A stretch of 64,000 bases of DNA, taken from the NCBI GenBank assembly GCA_041166745.1, contig JBEEGH010000002.1:172767-236766 (forward strand), read 5' to 3'. The notes under the pieces are model-generated. The model made no database searches. It was not told the origin of the DNA and worked only from the letters and a program-made list of their open reading frames with translations. Position 1 is the first letter of the stretch. Each line of letters starts with the position of its first letter. This stretch comes from DASUCS01 sp041166745 (GTDB lineage: Bacteria > Actinomycetota > Acidimicrobiia > Acidimicrobiales > JACDCH01). Position numbers and translations under genes: made by a program. This document shows positions 16,809 to 26,348 of this stretch, piece by piece.

Positions 16809-18089
16809 GTGCTGACCGTCCTCGAATCTCGACGTACCGGCACCGCCATCGCTGCGCTCGCCGCGCTGGCTATCGCCGTTCTGGCGTCCGTCGACCTCGC
16901 GTCCGCCACGGTCATGGCAGAAGCGACCGCTCTGATCGTCCTGGTCGTTTCCGCGCCGGCATTTGTCGTCTCGATGGCCTTGCCCCTGACATACGCGTTC
17001 GCTCGCGTCGGGCCGGCGAGTGTCGACGTCAGTGTCGCCGACGCATCGTTGCTGCTGGCGACGATCGTCGCTCTGCCGTTTGTGCCGTGGAACGCGCGTC
17101 GATTGCAGCGGGCGTTGCTCGCGCTGGGCGCGTACGAGCTTCTGCTCGGGATGCCCGTGCTGGCCCATCCAACGGGTCGAGCTCTCTTCGAGTGGGGCCA
17201 CCGCGCCGTACTGATAGGCGGGTCACTCATTGTCGGCGCCGCCTTAGTCCGGATGGGATCCTTCCGCTTCGGCCTGCGCCTCTTCATTCTCGGCTCGGCG
17301 GCCGTGTCCGTGAACGCGATCATCCAAACGCTGGGGAATGGCTTCGAGCCGGCGTACCCGTTCGGCATGCAGAAGAACAGTGCAGGCAACATCCTTGCCT
17401 TCGCCGTCTTGCTGGTCGTGCTGGCCGGCTTCGAGACTGGTATTCGCCCCGTGCTGTTGATACCGACGCGGCTCCTCCTCATTGGAGGGCTCCTCGCCAC
17501 GCAGTCCCGGGGCTCGATGCTGGCCGTCATCGTCGGTGTCGCCCTTTGGATCTTGCGGGGAGTCAATCATCGCCGGAGCTCAACGGCCGCCGTACTGGTG
17601 GCGCTCGTCGCGCTCGGCACCACGGTGGTCCTGATCAACGACCGGGAGTCTCAGGCCGCCAGGAGCGATCCGAGCGCGGCGAAATTCCTACCGGACGCGC
17701 AGCGAAGGACGCTCAACGAATCCGGCCTCAACGAGTGGCGAGCAGAGCCGATCGCTGGGGCCGGACTGCGTTACTTCTACGCGCCGAATCGCGGTGGCGA
17801 GCCGCACAACCTGCTAGTAGCGGGCCTGGCCGAGACTGGGATCATCGGAATCGCCGCGTTGCTCGTGCTGATCCGCGGCACGTTCGCCGCGCTGACTAGC
17901 CTCCGAAGCCCGATTGCTACGGTCGCTCGCCTGGCGATCCTGGTTCGGATGCTTACGGGATTTGTCGACATCTTCTGGGTCGCGGGGCGGATGACACTGC
18001 CTTGGGTCCTCGTCGGCGCGGCGATCGCGATCGACCATTCGCAACAGATGGAGGAACGAACTTCAACACGGCCGCAGCACGCGTTGTGA
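16809..18089 (+). CDS. O-antigen ligase/polymerase-like membrane protein (Wzy/WaaL type)
   Basis: A 426-residue protein with ten or more hydrophobic segments and one large loop at about 280-330. The block LATQSRGSMLAVIVG and the loop ending GGEPHNLLVAGLAETGIIG match the conserved Wzy_C/O-antigen ligase signature (the PHN...E.G pattern with a key histidine). Such proteins polymerise or ligate undecaprenyl-linked glycans outside the membrane. GTG start at 16809. Its stop overlaps the next gene as GTGA, so the three plus-strand genes 16809-22347 form an operon. Confidence 0.85.
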   Translation: MLTVLESRRTGTAIAALAALAIAVLASVDLASATVMAEATALIVLVVSAPAFVVSMALPLTYAFARVGPASVDVSVADASLLLATIVALPFVPWNARRLQRALLALGAYELLLGMPVLAHPTGRALFEWGHRAVLIGGSLIVGAALVRMGSFRFGLRLFILGSAAVSVNAIIQTLGNGFEPAYPFGMQKNSAGNILAFAVLLVVLAGFETGIRPVLLIPTRLLLIGGLLATQSRGSMLAVIVGVALWILRGVNHRRSSTAAVLVALVALGTTVVLINDRESQAARSDPSAAKFLPDAQRRTLNESGLNEWRAEPIAGAGLRYFYAPNRGGEPHNLLVAGLAETGIIGIAALLVLIRGTFAALTSLRSPIATVARLAILVRMLTGFVDIFWVAGRMTLPWVLVGAAIAIDHSQQMEERTSTRPQHAL

Positions 18090-19189
18090 CCGAGCTGCGG
18101 GCCCTGCGGATCTATCACTCCGCCGTGGTCAGTGATTGGCGACGCCGAGACCGCGAGCTGCGACGGCACGCGATCGATCTCGTGCTGTTGAGCCCTCGGC
18201 GTTGGAACGAGGGCGGCGAAGTCGTGGAGTTCGACTCGACCGGCGACGACTTTGTGCACGCCATCTCCACTTTCGGACAGCACCCGTTCCGATTCGTGTA
18301 TGCGCCGTGGTCGCTCTGGCGCGCGTTTCGTGAACGTCCGTTGGACATCATCGATACGCACGAGGAGCCAGCCAGCCTTGCGGTCGGCGAGGTGCTCGTG
18401 CTGCGACGGCTGCTACAACCTCGCGCCAAGCTGCTCCTTTACTGCGCGGAGAACATCCCGAAGCGCTATCCAGTTCCATTCCGTTGGATCGAGCGGTGGG
18501 CGCTGCGGTCCGCGTCGGCCGTTTACTGCTGCAATGAAGCCGCCGCGACGATCATCCGATCGAAAGGTTTCAGGGGCGAGATCGAAGTGCTGGGACTCGG
18601 CGTTGACGTCGACCAACTCGCCCCCGAGCCAGCGTCGCGTCAACGTGCGGGCTTGCACCTCGGGTACGTCGGCCGCCTCGATGAACGCAAAGGCGTCCAG
18701 GTTGTCCTGGATGCCTTGACGCAGTTGCCGGACTCGGTGACCTTCACCATTGCGGGTACCGGCCCGTATGCCGGCGCACTACAAGCCAAGGCGCGCGATA
18801 CCGGCCTGGGCGATCGAGCCCGCTTCCTGAGCTACGTCGATCACGCGCAGGTCGCACAGCTGTACCGCACCTTCGACGCGGTCGTTGTGCCTTCGTTGCC
18901 GACGAAGCGCTGGCACGAGCAGTTCTGTCGAGTGGCCGTCGAGGCCATGACCACCGGCGCGCCTGTCATCGCTTCGGATGACGGTGCGCTTCCTGAGGTG
19001 GTGGGCCCGGGCGGGGTGACGGTGCCAGCCGGAGATGTGCACGCCTGGGTCGAGGCGATCAAGTTGTTCGCCAATGACGCCGAACTCCGCGCGAGATACA
19101 GCGAACAGGCGCGGCAGTGGGCTGATCGTTACTCGTGGCCGGCGATTGCGGAACGACACGCAGAGCTCTACGCGCGAGTCGCCCGGTGA
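18086..19189 (+). CDS. GT4-family glycosyltransferase
   Basis: A 367-residue GT-B enzyme. The start is placed at GTG 18086, which overlaps the upstream stop as GTGA; a longer frame would intrude on the ligase gene. The C-terminal domain shows LGYVGRLDERKGVQVVLDAL and a donor-binding region FCRVAVEAMTTGAPVIASDD, where the first Glu of the usual E-x7-E is replaced by the HEQFCR segment. Coupled at both ends by 4-bp overlaps to the membrane ligase and the three-domain glycosyltransferase. Confidence 0.88.
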   Translation: MTELRALRIYHSAVVSDWRRRDRELRRHAIDLVLLSPRRWNEGGEVVEFDSTGDDFVHAISTFGQHPFRFVYAPWSLWRAFRERPLDIIDTHEEPASLAVGEVLVLRRLLQPRAKLLLYCAENIPKRYPVPFRWIERWALRSASAVYCCNEAAATIIRSKGFRGEIEVLGLGVDVDQLAPEPASRQRAGLHLGYVGRLDERKGVQVVLDALTQLPDSVTFTIAGTGPYAGALQAKARDTGLGDRARFLSYVDHAQVAQLYRTFDAVVVPSLPTKRWHEQFCRVAVEAMTTGAPVIASDDGALPEVVGPGGVTVPAGDVHAWVEAIKLFANDAELRARYSEQARQWADRYSWPAIAERHAELYARVAR

Positions 19190-22100
19190 ACCTCGACGTC
19201 GTGGTCGTGACGTTCGGATCGGCAAAGCACCTCGACAACTGCCTTTCCGCGCTGCCCCGCGAAGTGAACGTAACGGTCGTCGACAACGCCTCGGATGACT
19301 CGAGTCCAGAGATTGCACGCCTCTACGGAGCAACCGTCATCGAGAACGCCGACAATCGCGGGTTCGGCGCGGCCGCGAACCAAGGAGCGAAGCATGGCTC
19401 CGCGCCCTACATTCTGTTTCTCAACCCTGACGCGACCGTTGCGCCCGGTTGTGTTGAGGCGCTCGTTGCGGAGTTGGCGGCCGATGTCACGGTGGCATCG
19501 GCCGGGCCTCGGCTCATCACACCTGACGGGCGGCGTCAACGGCCATGGTGGCCGTTGCCCTCGGCGTCGCGCTCGTGGCAAGAAGCGCTCGGGCTGCATC
19601 GCCTAGTGCGCGCCGACCTCGATGAACCGCGTGATGTCCCGTTCATCGTCGGCGCCTGCCTGCTCGTCCGCCGGGACGCATTCGAAGCGGTTGGCGGCTT
19701 CGACGAGGCCTTCTGGCTGTACGGGGAGGAGGGGGATCTCGCGCAACGACTCGCGGGCGAAGGCTGGCGGGCCCGGTACGTGCCATCGGCCACCTGTGTC
19801 CACGTAGGAGGAGCCAGCGGCGGTGAGAGCGACCTCGCGTTCGAGCACTTCCAGCGCGGCACCGAACGCTTCATCCTCAAGCACAACGGTCGCGCCGCGT
19901 TGCTCAGCCATCGGCTCGCGCTGCTCTTCGGTTCTCTCGCGCGCTTGCTCATCCTGGTTCTCGGGGGACGGGGGCGAACCTCCACCGCCCGCACGAGAGC
20001 GCGCATCGGCCGACGACTCGCCAATGTCTTGCTTCGTTCACCGTTGTCGGTGCCCGGTGCGCCGCGGGCGTCGAGCGGGCCGCCGGATCACGACCTTGTG
20101 GTGCTGTCTCTGGAGCCCTGGGACGACGTCTGGCGACGCAATCAGTTCCTGGTGCGAGAGCTCCTCGCGCTCGATCCTGACCGGCGAGTCCTGTTCGTCG
20201 AACCTCCTATCGATGTGCCGCATCACTTGTTCACCACGCGGAAGTGGCCGCCGCGCGCCGGTTTGCGGGCAAGCGCGTCGAACGAGCGGATGCTGCTATA
20301 CCGCCCGCTCAAGCTCGTGCCGCGAGTACTTGGCCCGGCCGCGGATCGGTTGCTGCTCCGCTCGCTGCGTCGCGCCATTGAGTCCGCGGGCCTGACTGGC
20401 CCGACGCTCTGGGTCAACGATCCGGCGTACGCCGCCGTAACTCGTTGGGGTGCGCCTGTCGTCTACGACCTCACGGATGACTGGACGAGGTCGAATGCCA
20501 CGGCGCGGACCCGGCGGCGGCTGAAAGCTTGGGACGACGAGTTGAGCGCGGGCTCGCAACAGGTCGTGGCTTGCTCCGAAGACCTACGGAACAGTCATGC
20601 TCCCCGCGAAGTGCACGTGATCCCGAATGCGGTCGATGCCGAGCATTTCGCAACCCCGACAGCGCGACCCTCCGATCTCCCGGCTTCACCGACCGCCGTG
20701 TACGTCGGGACCCTTCACGAGGATCGCCTCGACGTCGGGCTCGTCGAAGACGTCGCACGCGCGCTGCCGGAGCTCAACGTGGCCTTGGTCGGACCCAACT
20801 CGTTGTCTGCCGATAGCACTCGGCGCCTGTCGACGCTTCCGAACGTTCACGTGCTGGGCGCCCGCCCCTATGCCGTCATTCCTGGCTACCTGCAGCACGC
20901 CGAGGTGATCGTGGTGCCCCACGTCGTCTCTCCATTCACAGAGAGCCTCGATCCGATCAAGGCCTACGAGTGCCAGGTCGTCGGCCGCCCGACCGTGTCA
21001 ACAGAAGTCGCCGGCTTTCGCGATCTCGAATGGCCGATCGTGAGCGTGGCGCGCGACGAATTCGCAATCGCGGTGGACAACGCATTGCACTGGAAGGCCG
21101 ACGGCCACCAAGAACCACAAGTGCCGAGCTGGCACGAACGAGCAAAGGACTTCGCACGCGTGCTCGATACCGCGCGACAAAAGGTAGAGCAGCAACGCTT
21201 GTTCGTCGTCTACATCGATCATTGCGCTGAGCTCTCCGGCGGAGAGCTCGCGCTGGCCCGACTGCTCGAGGCGCTCGACGTCCGGGCCCACGTGATCCTC
21301 GGCGAAGACGGCCCGCTCGTCGTGAAACTGCAGGCGTTGGGAGCCACCGTCGAAGTGTTGCGCATGCCGGGCGCAGCTCATTCGCTTCGACGCGGTCGAG
21401 TGCGGCTCCGTTCCCTGCCCATCGGCGCGATCGTGCAGAGCGCCGGCTACACCCTGCGGTTGTCTCGGCGGCTGCGCCAGCTGGCGCCGGATCTGGTGCA
21501 CACGAATTCACTGAAGGCGGCCTTCTACGGCAGCATCGCCGCGCGTCTGGCGAGGCGGCCGGTGCTCGTGCACGCGCGGGATCGCATCTCCCCCGACTAC
21601 CTGCCGTCGGCCGCCGTGCACTTGGTGCGACTTTTGCTGCGAGTCGTACCGACGGCGGTGATTGCCAACTCACAAGCGACGCTCGAGACGCTTCGGCTGC
21701 CGGGAGGCCACGCTGCGGTGGTGCCGAGCCCGGTCGTGTATGACGCGACGCCGGTGTTCAGCCAAGTACAGCGGCGCGACGATCCGCGATTCACGGTCGT
21801 GATGCTCGGCCGGATCGCCAGCTGGAAGGGCCAGGACGTGTTCCTCGAGGCCTTCGCGAGAACGTTTCCCGACGGAGAACAGCGCGCCCTCATCGTCGGG
21901 TCGGCCATGTTCGGCGAGGAAGCGTTCGAGCAGCAGTTGCGCGTGCAATGTGGCTCGCTCGGGCTCACGGACCGCGTGCGGTTCGACGGGTTCCGCGAAG
22001 ACATCTCCGCCGTGCTCCGACAGGCGGACGTCCTCGTGCACGCCTCGGTGATCCCCGAGCCTTTCGGCCAGGTTGTCCTGGAAGGAATGGCGGCCGGGGT

Positions 22101-22347
22101 TCCCGTCGTCGCGTCGAGCGCTGGGGGCCCGGCCGAGGTGATCACCGATGGAGAAAACGGACTGCTGGTGCCGCCTGGTGACGTCGCTGCTTTGGGGCAA
22201 GCGCTCCGGCGGCTCGAGGCCGATCCGAACTTACGTGAGCGCTTGGCCGAGGCCGGACGTCGACGCGCCAAGGACTTTGATCCGGCGGTGGTTGCGGACC
22301 AGATCGCGCAGGCGTACGCCGCGATGTGTAAGGAAGCGGCTCGCTAA
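19186..22347 (+). CDS. Three-domain glycosyltransferase (GT2-GT4-GT4 fusion)
   Basis: A single 1053-residue frame starting at GTG 19186 (GTGA overlap with the upstream gene). Residues 1-235 are a GT2 rhamnosyltransferase-like domain (DVVVVTFGSAKHLDNCLSAL, LFLNPDATV, GGFDEAFWLYGEEGDLAQRL) followed by a hydrophobic segment near 240-260. Residues about 300-665 form a GT-B domain (VFVEPP-type start, HVIPNAVDAEHF, SLDPIKAYECQVVGRP). Residues about 672-1050 form a second GT4 domain (VVMLGRIASWKGQDVFLEAF, EPFGQVVLEGMAAGVPVVAS). It could add several sugars in sequence. A decayed copy of its last 270 bases lies at 23450-23723. Confidence 0.9.
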   Translation: MNLDVVVVTFGSAKHLDNCLSALPREVNVTVVDNASDDSSPEIARLYGATVIENADNRGFGAAANQGAKHGSAPYILFLNPDATVAPGCVEALVAELAADVTVASAGPRLITPDGRRQRPWWPLPSASRSWQEALGLHRLVRADLDEPRDVPFIVGACLLVRRDAFEAVGGFDEAFWLYGEEGDLAQRLAGEGWRARYVPSATCVHVGGASGGESDLAFEHFQRGTERFILKHNGRAALLSHRLALLFGSLARLLILVLGGRGRTSTARTRARIGRRLANVLLRSPLSVPGAPRASSGPPDHDLVVLSLEPWDDVWRRNQFLVRELLALDPDRRVLFVEPPIDVPHHLFTTRKWPPRAGLRASASNERMLLYRPLKLVPRVLGPAADRLLLRSLRRAIESAGLTGPTLWVNDPAYAAVTRWGAPVVYDLTDDWTRSNATARTRRRLKAWDDELSAGSQQVVACSEDLRNSHAPREVHVIPNAVDAEHFATPTARPSDLPASPTAVYVGTLHEDRLDVGLVEDVARALPELNVALVGPNSLSADSTRRLSTLPNVHVLGARPYAVIPGYLQHAEVIVVPHVVSPFTESLDPIKAYECQVVGRPTVSTEVAGFRDLEWPIVSVARDEFAIAVDNALHWKADGHQEPQVPSWHERAKDFARVLDTARQKVEQQRLFVVYIDHCAELSGGELALARLLEALDVRAHVILGEDGPLVVKLQALGATVEVLRMPGAAHSLRRGRVRLRSLPIGAIVQSAGYTLRLSRRLRQLAPDLVHTNSLKAAFYGSIAARLARRPVLVHARDRISPDYLPSAAVHLVRLLLRVVPTAVIANSQATLETLRLPGGHAAVVPSPVVYDATPVFSQVQRRDDPRFTVVMLGRIASWKGQDVFLEAFARTFPDGEQRALIVGSAMFGEEAFEQQLRVQCGSLGLTDRVRFDGFREDISAVLRQADVLVHASVIPEPFGQVVLEGMAAGVPVVASSAGGPAEVITDGENGLLVPPGDVAALGQALRRLEADPNLRERLAEAGRRRAKDFDPAVVADQIAQAYAAMCKEAAR

Positions 22348-22362
22348 CTCGCGAGCAGAAGG

Positions 22363-23415
22363 TCAGCGGAATTTGATTACGTCGGGCTGGGGCCGAGTGG
22401 ACCGAAGCCACGCTCGCCCGCGTTCGCGAACCGGTTGCTCAATGAACCGAAACGAAAGCTCTGCAAACGCGCAGCTCAGCACAATCACGAGAGGACCCGC
22501 GTACCGAAGCGTGATGCCGCGCCAAATCAGCGGGATCAACTGCGCGAACGTCCGATGGTAGAGATAGAGGCCATAGGACCGTTGGCCTAGCCATCGCATT
22601 GGAGACGAAGACAACACGCGTGCCGCCACGCCTCCCTGCCCGATCGCCAGATTGAGGACGAGCAGAGCGGCTGCTACGCCCACGGCGAGTCTGACCCACG
22701 TTGTCGCGTTGCCGAAACGCAGCATCGTGGTGACGAACAAGCAAGGAGCCACGATCAGCCCGATGGCAGTTGTGGCAACTCGATCGCGAAACTTGTTCCG
22801 TCCAAAGAGAAACCACTCCGCGGCCAGAGCGCCGCCGGCCAGTGGCACCAAATGGGCGGTGGGCAGGAAATAGTCGAGAGGGAAGAAGGCTTGCACAACG
22901 ACAGCGAAACCAAGCGCACACGCGAGTGCGACTTGCCGCCCAGCATGTCCCAGACGGGCTAAGCCGACCGCCACCACAAATGGCCAAATGGCGTAGAACT
23001 GCTCCTCGATCGCCAGCGACCACGTATGTGCGTAAACACTGCCGATCAGCGATGTCTTGACGATTAGAAAGTCATTGACATAGAAGACCGTTCCGAGGGA
23101 ACTGGGCACGATGGAGCCGCCCTCGTGGGCGAGAAGCGCGGTCGGGACGGCCACCACGGTGAGAAAGATCACCATCGCCGGCGCGAGACGGAACACTCGC
23201 CGCAGATAGAAGGCAACGAAGTCGAGACGACCGAAGGTGTCGATCTCCTCCAATAGCAAAGTCGTGATCAGGAACGCCGACAGCGCGAAAAACACGTCGA
23301 CGCCGAATTCCCCATTAGGGAACCTCGCCGACCATCCGTGCAGGAGCATGACCGCGGCAATTGCGATTGCCCGTACGCCATCTAGCGCTGGTCGGTTTCC
23401 CAGCCGGCGAGGCAC
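22363..23415 (-). CDS. Acyltransferase 3 family membrane acyltransferase (OafA-like)
   Basis: A 350-residue protein with about ten hydrophobic segments. It begins RPALDGVRAIAIAAVMLLHG, the conserved start with the catalytic histidine, then FGVDVFFALSAFLITTLLL and YLRRVFRLAPAM, the R-x10-H/RxxR hallmarks; HTWSLAIEEQFYAIWP is also typical. These proteins transfer acetyl or related acyl groups to polysaccharides. It begins at GTG 23415. It is inserted, on the opposite strand, between the end of the three-domain glycosyltransferase and a decayed duplicate of that end, and by eye its base composition is lower in GC than its neighbours, both suggesting late arrival. Confidence 0.9.
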   Translation of the reverse strand: MPRRLGNRPALDGVRAIAIAAVMLLHGWSARFPNGEFGVDVFFALSAFLITTLLLEEIDTFGRLDFVAFYLRRVFRLAPAMVIFLTVVAVPTALLAHEGGSIVPSSLGTVFYVNDFLIVKTSLIGSVYAHTWSLAIEEQFYAIWPFVVAVGLARLGHAGRQVALACALGFAVVVQAFFPLDYFLPTAHLVPLAGGALAAEWFLFGRNKFRDRVATTAIGLIVAPCLFVTTMLRFGNATTWVRLAVGVAAALLVLNLAIGQGGVAARVLSSSPMRWLGQRSYGLYLYHRTFAQLIPLIWRGITLRYAGPLVIVLSCAFAELSFRFIEQPVRERGRAWLRSTRPQPDVIKFR

Positions 23416-23449
23416 GGCGCAGACTACCTGACTCGTTTCTGCGCGATCC

Positions 23450-23723
23450 GAGGGTCATGGCGGCCGCGTCTGGATCAATCCGAGTACTGAGAGCCCGACC
23501 GAGGTCATCACCGATGGCCGAACGCGCGAGTGATGTCCCGGGTGATGTCGCGGCCTTAGAGGAGAGAGGCTCCGGCTGCTCGAGGCCGACCCGGGAATGC
23601 GCGAGCACCAGGCAGAACCGGGACGCCGCCGCCCCACGAACTTTGATCCAGCTGTAGCTCCGGAGCGGATCACACCGGCGTACGCCGCGATCTGTAAGGA
23701 CCGGCGCGCTAATTCACGAGCAG
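23450..23723 (+). pseudogene. Decayed duplicate of the 3' end of the three-domain glycosyltransferase gene
   Basis: The stretch aligns base by base with about 22080-22360: shared blocks are ATGGCGGCCG, CGAGGT-ATCACCGATGG, GCTCGAGGCCGA, ACTTTGATCC, GCGTACGCCGCGAT-TGTAAGGA and CGCTAA-TC-CGAGCAG. Identity is roughly three quarters by eye, with small indels and stops in the frame. The similarity runs past the old stop codon and into the last codons of the methyltransferase on the other strand. It is a gene tail left by duplication or recombination, not a working gene. Confidence 0.85.
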
Positions 23724-24428
23724 GATTGCAAGGGGCAACCCGGCCAGGCGCTCGACCGGTCGGCCAGCGGCGGCGTCCAAGATGCCGTTGATCAGTCCAT
23801 GCCAGTACGGATCGAAGTCGTCCCAGAGCACGATGCCGCCCGGCTTGACGATTGCGAGCGCTGAGCGCGTGTCCGCGAACCCATGCTCGTAGTCGTGGCC
23901 ACCGTCAACCAGCACGAGATCGGCCCACGCACGCCACGGGGTCGTATCGAGCACCAACGAATCCACCCTCAGCTGCTGCACTTTGTGCTTGGCCACGCTG
24001 GCTCGATGTACCGCGCCCACATCCTGAGCCGAGAACGCATCGGGATGCTGCGTGGCGCGAAAGTCGGTATCGGGCAGATCGACAGTCACCACCCGACCTT
24101 CGTCCGGCAGCGCTTCCGCTATGAGCGCAGTCGTCGCACCGTTGAAGGTGCCGAACTCAAAGGCTGTGTGCACATTGCGGTCCGAGATGAGGAGCTGCAG
24201 CACGACCTGCTCGGCGGCGCCGAGGCTCCACGCGTGTCTCGACTGCGGGGCTGACAGGACTACGCGACGCTCGCCCGTGGCGACCAGATCGGACAGCTCC
24301 CGACGCGGCAACTCGGCGACGCGCCTACCCGCCGAAATGATGAATGGTTGCTTGAGCATCGCGCGACCGAACGCGCGCGAATTTGATCGTGCGGCGCGCC
24401 ACGCGAGCCTCAGCTCCGCCTTGTTCAT
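23709..24428 (-). CDS. Class I SAM-dependent methyltransferase
   Basis: A 239-residue Methyltransf_24-like enzyme. ATG 24428 overlaps the upstream stop as ATGA. Motif I is FEFGTFNGATTALIAEAL, the acidic end of strand two is VVTVDLPD, and LVLVDGGHDYEHGFADTRSA with GGIVLWDD matches the cephalosporin-hydroxylase/TylF-like subgroup that methylates sugars. The last codons (LLVN) are encoded by DNA shared with the decayed glycosyltransferase tail. Last gene of a minus-strand operon running from 29954. Confidence 0.85.
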   Translation of the reverse strand: MNKAELRLAWRAARSNSRAFGRAMLKQPFIISAGRRVAELPRRELSDLVATGERRVVLSAPQSRHAWSLGAAEQVVLQLLISDRNVHTAFEFGTFNGATTALIAEALPDEGRVVTVDLPDTDFRATQHPDAFSAQDVGAVHRASVAKHKVQQLRVDSLVLDTTPWRAWADLVLVDGGHDYEHGFADTRSALAIVKPGGIVLWDDFDPYWHGLINGILDAAAGRPVERLAGLPLAILLVN

Positions 24429-25405
24429 CGCGGCGAACGTAGCGCCCGAGCCGCATGCCGCGGTCGGGGCGCTCTGAGCACCAGTCGAACCGTTGCGACC
24501 AAGGCTCGTATCGCGTGCCTCGAAAACGCCCCGAGTTGCCTCGATCTCAGGCTCCGCCACGACATCGTGACGCGGGATACAACTTGGTCGCGCTGTATCG
24601 CACGCCAGCACTCAGCGACGAGGCGTCGCTGCTCGGCGTTGTTGTCCGGCGAGTAGTAGGCCTTGACGCGAACTCGATGGCATGCCTCGGCAACGCCGGG
24701 ATACGTCCCTACGTTGGCATCGTGTCGTCGATACCCGAGGATCACCTTGTCGACGAATCGAAGCTCGCCCAGCCGCGCTGCTCTGATGAGCACGTCCCAG
24801 TCCTCAGCAAGTCGCGATTCGTCGTCGAATCCGCCGATCGCGTCGTACACGGATCGTCGCAGCAGGACAACCCCCGGTGGGAACACGACACTCGAGGTGA
24901 AGACCGAGTCGAACGTGCTCGGTTCGGTGGGAGCACATTGTCGCAGGCGACCGCCGCGGCCGGTGATACGCGATCGTCCGAGTTCGGCGAACTCGCCGAT
25001 CCGAAATGGCGAACCGGCCTCGTCGATGAACTCACCGAGACCGTGAGCCCCGATGATGCCGGGCTCCGAGTCCAATGCATCCGTAAGCGTTCGCAGGGCG
25101 TCGCTCTGCCACACGTCGTCGGCGTCCATGAACGTCACAAACTCCACCGACGCGGGCAGCTGCGCTAGACCAACGTTTCGTGCAACGCACGGCCCTGAAT
25201 TGGCGATCGTTCGAAGCATAAAGCGCGGATCCACTCGGGCCGCCTCCGCGGCGATGGCGGCGGTGTCGTCAGTGGAGCCATCGTCCACAACCAGGCATGT
25301 CCACCTCGCTTCACTCTGATTCAGGATCGACTCGAGGGCGGCGCGCAGAAATCGATCTGCGTTGTAGGCCGGCATGACGATGCCGATCCGCGGTTCGCCG
25401 GTCAT
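24425..25405 (-). CDS. GT2-family glycosyltransferase
   Basis: A 326-residue GT-A enzyme with the family layout: RIGIVMPAYNADRFLRAALE, VVDDGSTDDTA (nucleotide-binding Asp), TFMDADDVW (metal-binding DxD) and GGFDDESRLAEDWD (ED motif for the catalytic base). No membrane helices, so likely cytoplasmic or peripherally attached. ATGA overlaps link it to both neighbours (25402-25405 and 24425-24428). The donor and acceptor sugars cannot be deduced. Confidence 0.9.
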   Translation of the reverse strand: MTGEPRIGIVMPAYNADRFLRAALESILNQSEARWTCLVVDDGSTDDTAAIAAEAARVDPRFMLRTIANSGPCVARNVGLAQLPASVEFVTFMDADDVWQSDALRTLTDALDSEPGIIGAHGLGEFIDEAGSPFRIGEFAELGRSRITGRGGRLRQCAPTEPSTFDSVFTSSVVFPPGVVLLRRSVYDAIGGFDDESRLAEDWDVLIRAARLGELRFVDKVILGYRRHDANVGTYPGVAEACHRVRVKAYYSPDNNAEQRRLVAECWRAIQRDQVVSRVTMSWRSLRSRQLGAFSRHAIRALVATVRLVLRAPRPRHAARALRSPR

Positions 25406-26343
25406 CGACCAATCGCTGCGATCCGACGCGACACCGCGTCGACCAGCACCGGATGTCTGTCGAACTGATGGATCACAGGAACTACCGCGCCGTCTTCGTT
25501 GAGGATCCTCTCGTCATCATCGAGCCGGTACCGAGTCATCGCGCCCATCGTGAGCACACGACCGTGCTCGTTGGCAACGATCGTTGCTCCCAGGCGGCCA
25601 GATCGAAGCAGCCAGTTGTGCACGCCCTGGTCGTGGCTGCCCATTGGTCGTCGACGCCATGTGATCGCCTGCGCCATTTCCTTGAGGTAGTGCAGAATTG
25701 CCGGTCGCGTGCCCACGACCGTGCCCGAGCACGACACGATTTCATCGTGCAGCGTGCGCAGTCCTTCATCGCCGTACAGGTCGCGGACCCAGCGGCCGTT
25801 GAACACGTCTCGACCAACCGTCGACAACGGATCCTCCAAGAAGCATTCAAGATGCGTGACTGGCTCACGGAACGGATCATCTTGGAAGACAACGTCGCGA
25901 AGGTCGCTAAGGAACACGTAGTCGGCTTCGGGTGCGTGGTCCCGCACGAAGTCGTAGTAGTGGGCGTACCGCAACGACTGCAGGCCCTCAAGGTGGAACT
26001 CGTAGGAGCGCCATCGGTCCGAACTGTCGATCTCGCGCCCTATCCGGACGATCGTCGAGAACAGCGCCGGGTACAGACGGCGCACCCCGCGTGTACGTCG
26101 AGCCATACCCAGTAGCCACAATGGCGCTGCGGCAGGTTGCCTGTAGTCGTCGTCGACCTGCACGATCACGTCCGCCATCCGTCGGAACGCGTCCACGGCA
26201 ATCGGGTCGTCATACTGCGCGAGGATCAGCCCGAGCTTGCCCTGGTATCCGGTCGACCGCAGTGAGTTGACAAACGGCTCGATGACTGAGGGCTCGAGCC
26301 GGGCGGTGAAGCCCAGTACCAATGACCGCTGCGTTGACGCCAT
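25402..26343 (-). CDS. Putative GT-A-type glycosyltransferase
   Basis: A 313-residue protein; ATG 26343 is chosen because it follows the upstream stop by five bases and GGAGTG precedes it. The core ADYVFLSDLRDVVFQDDPF resembles the metal-binding DxD loop of nucleotide-diphospho-sugar transferases (here DLRD), and SHDQGVHNWLL resembles the acceptor-side segment of such folds. I do not recognise a precise family, so the function rests on fold-like motifs and position inside a glycosyltransferase operon. Confidence 0.65.
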   Translation of the reverse strand: MASTQRSLVLGFTARLEPSVIEPFVNSLRSTGYQGKLGLILAQYDDPIAVDAFRRMADVIVQVDDDYRQPAAAPLWLLGMARRTRGVRRLYPALFSTIVRIGREIDSSDRWRSYEFHLEGLQSLRYAHYYDFVRDHAPEADYVFLSDLRDVVFQDDPFREPVTHLECFLEDPLSTVGRDVFNGRWVRDLYGDEGLRTLHDEIVSCSGTVVGTRPAILHYLKEMAQAITWRRRPMGSHDQGVHNWLLRSGRLGATIVANEHGRVLTMGAMTRYRLDDDERILNEDGAVVPVIHQFDRHPVLVDAVSRRIAAIGR

Positions 26344-26348
26344 GAAAC

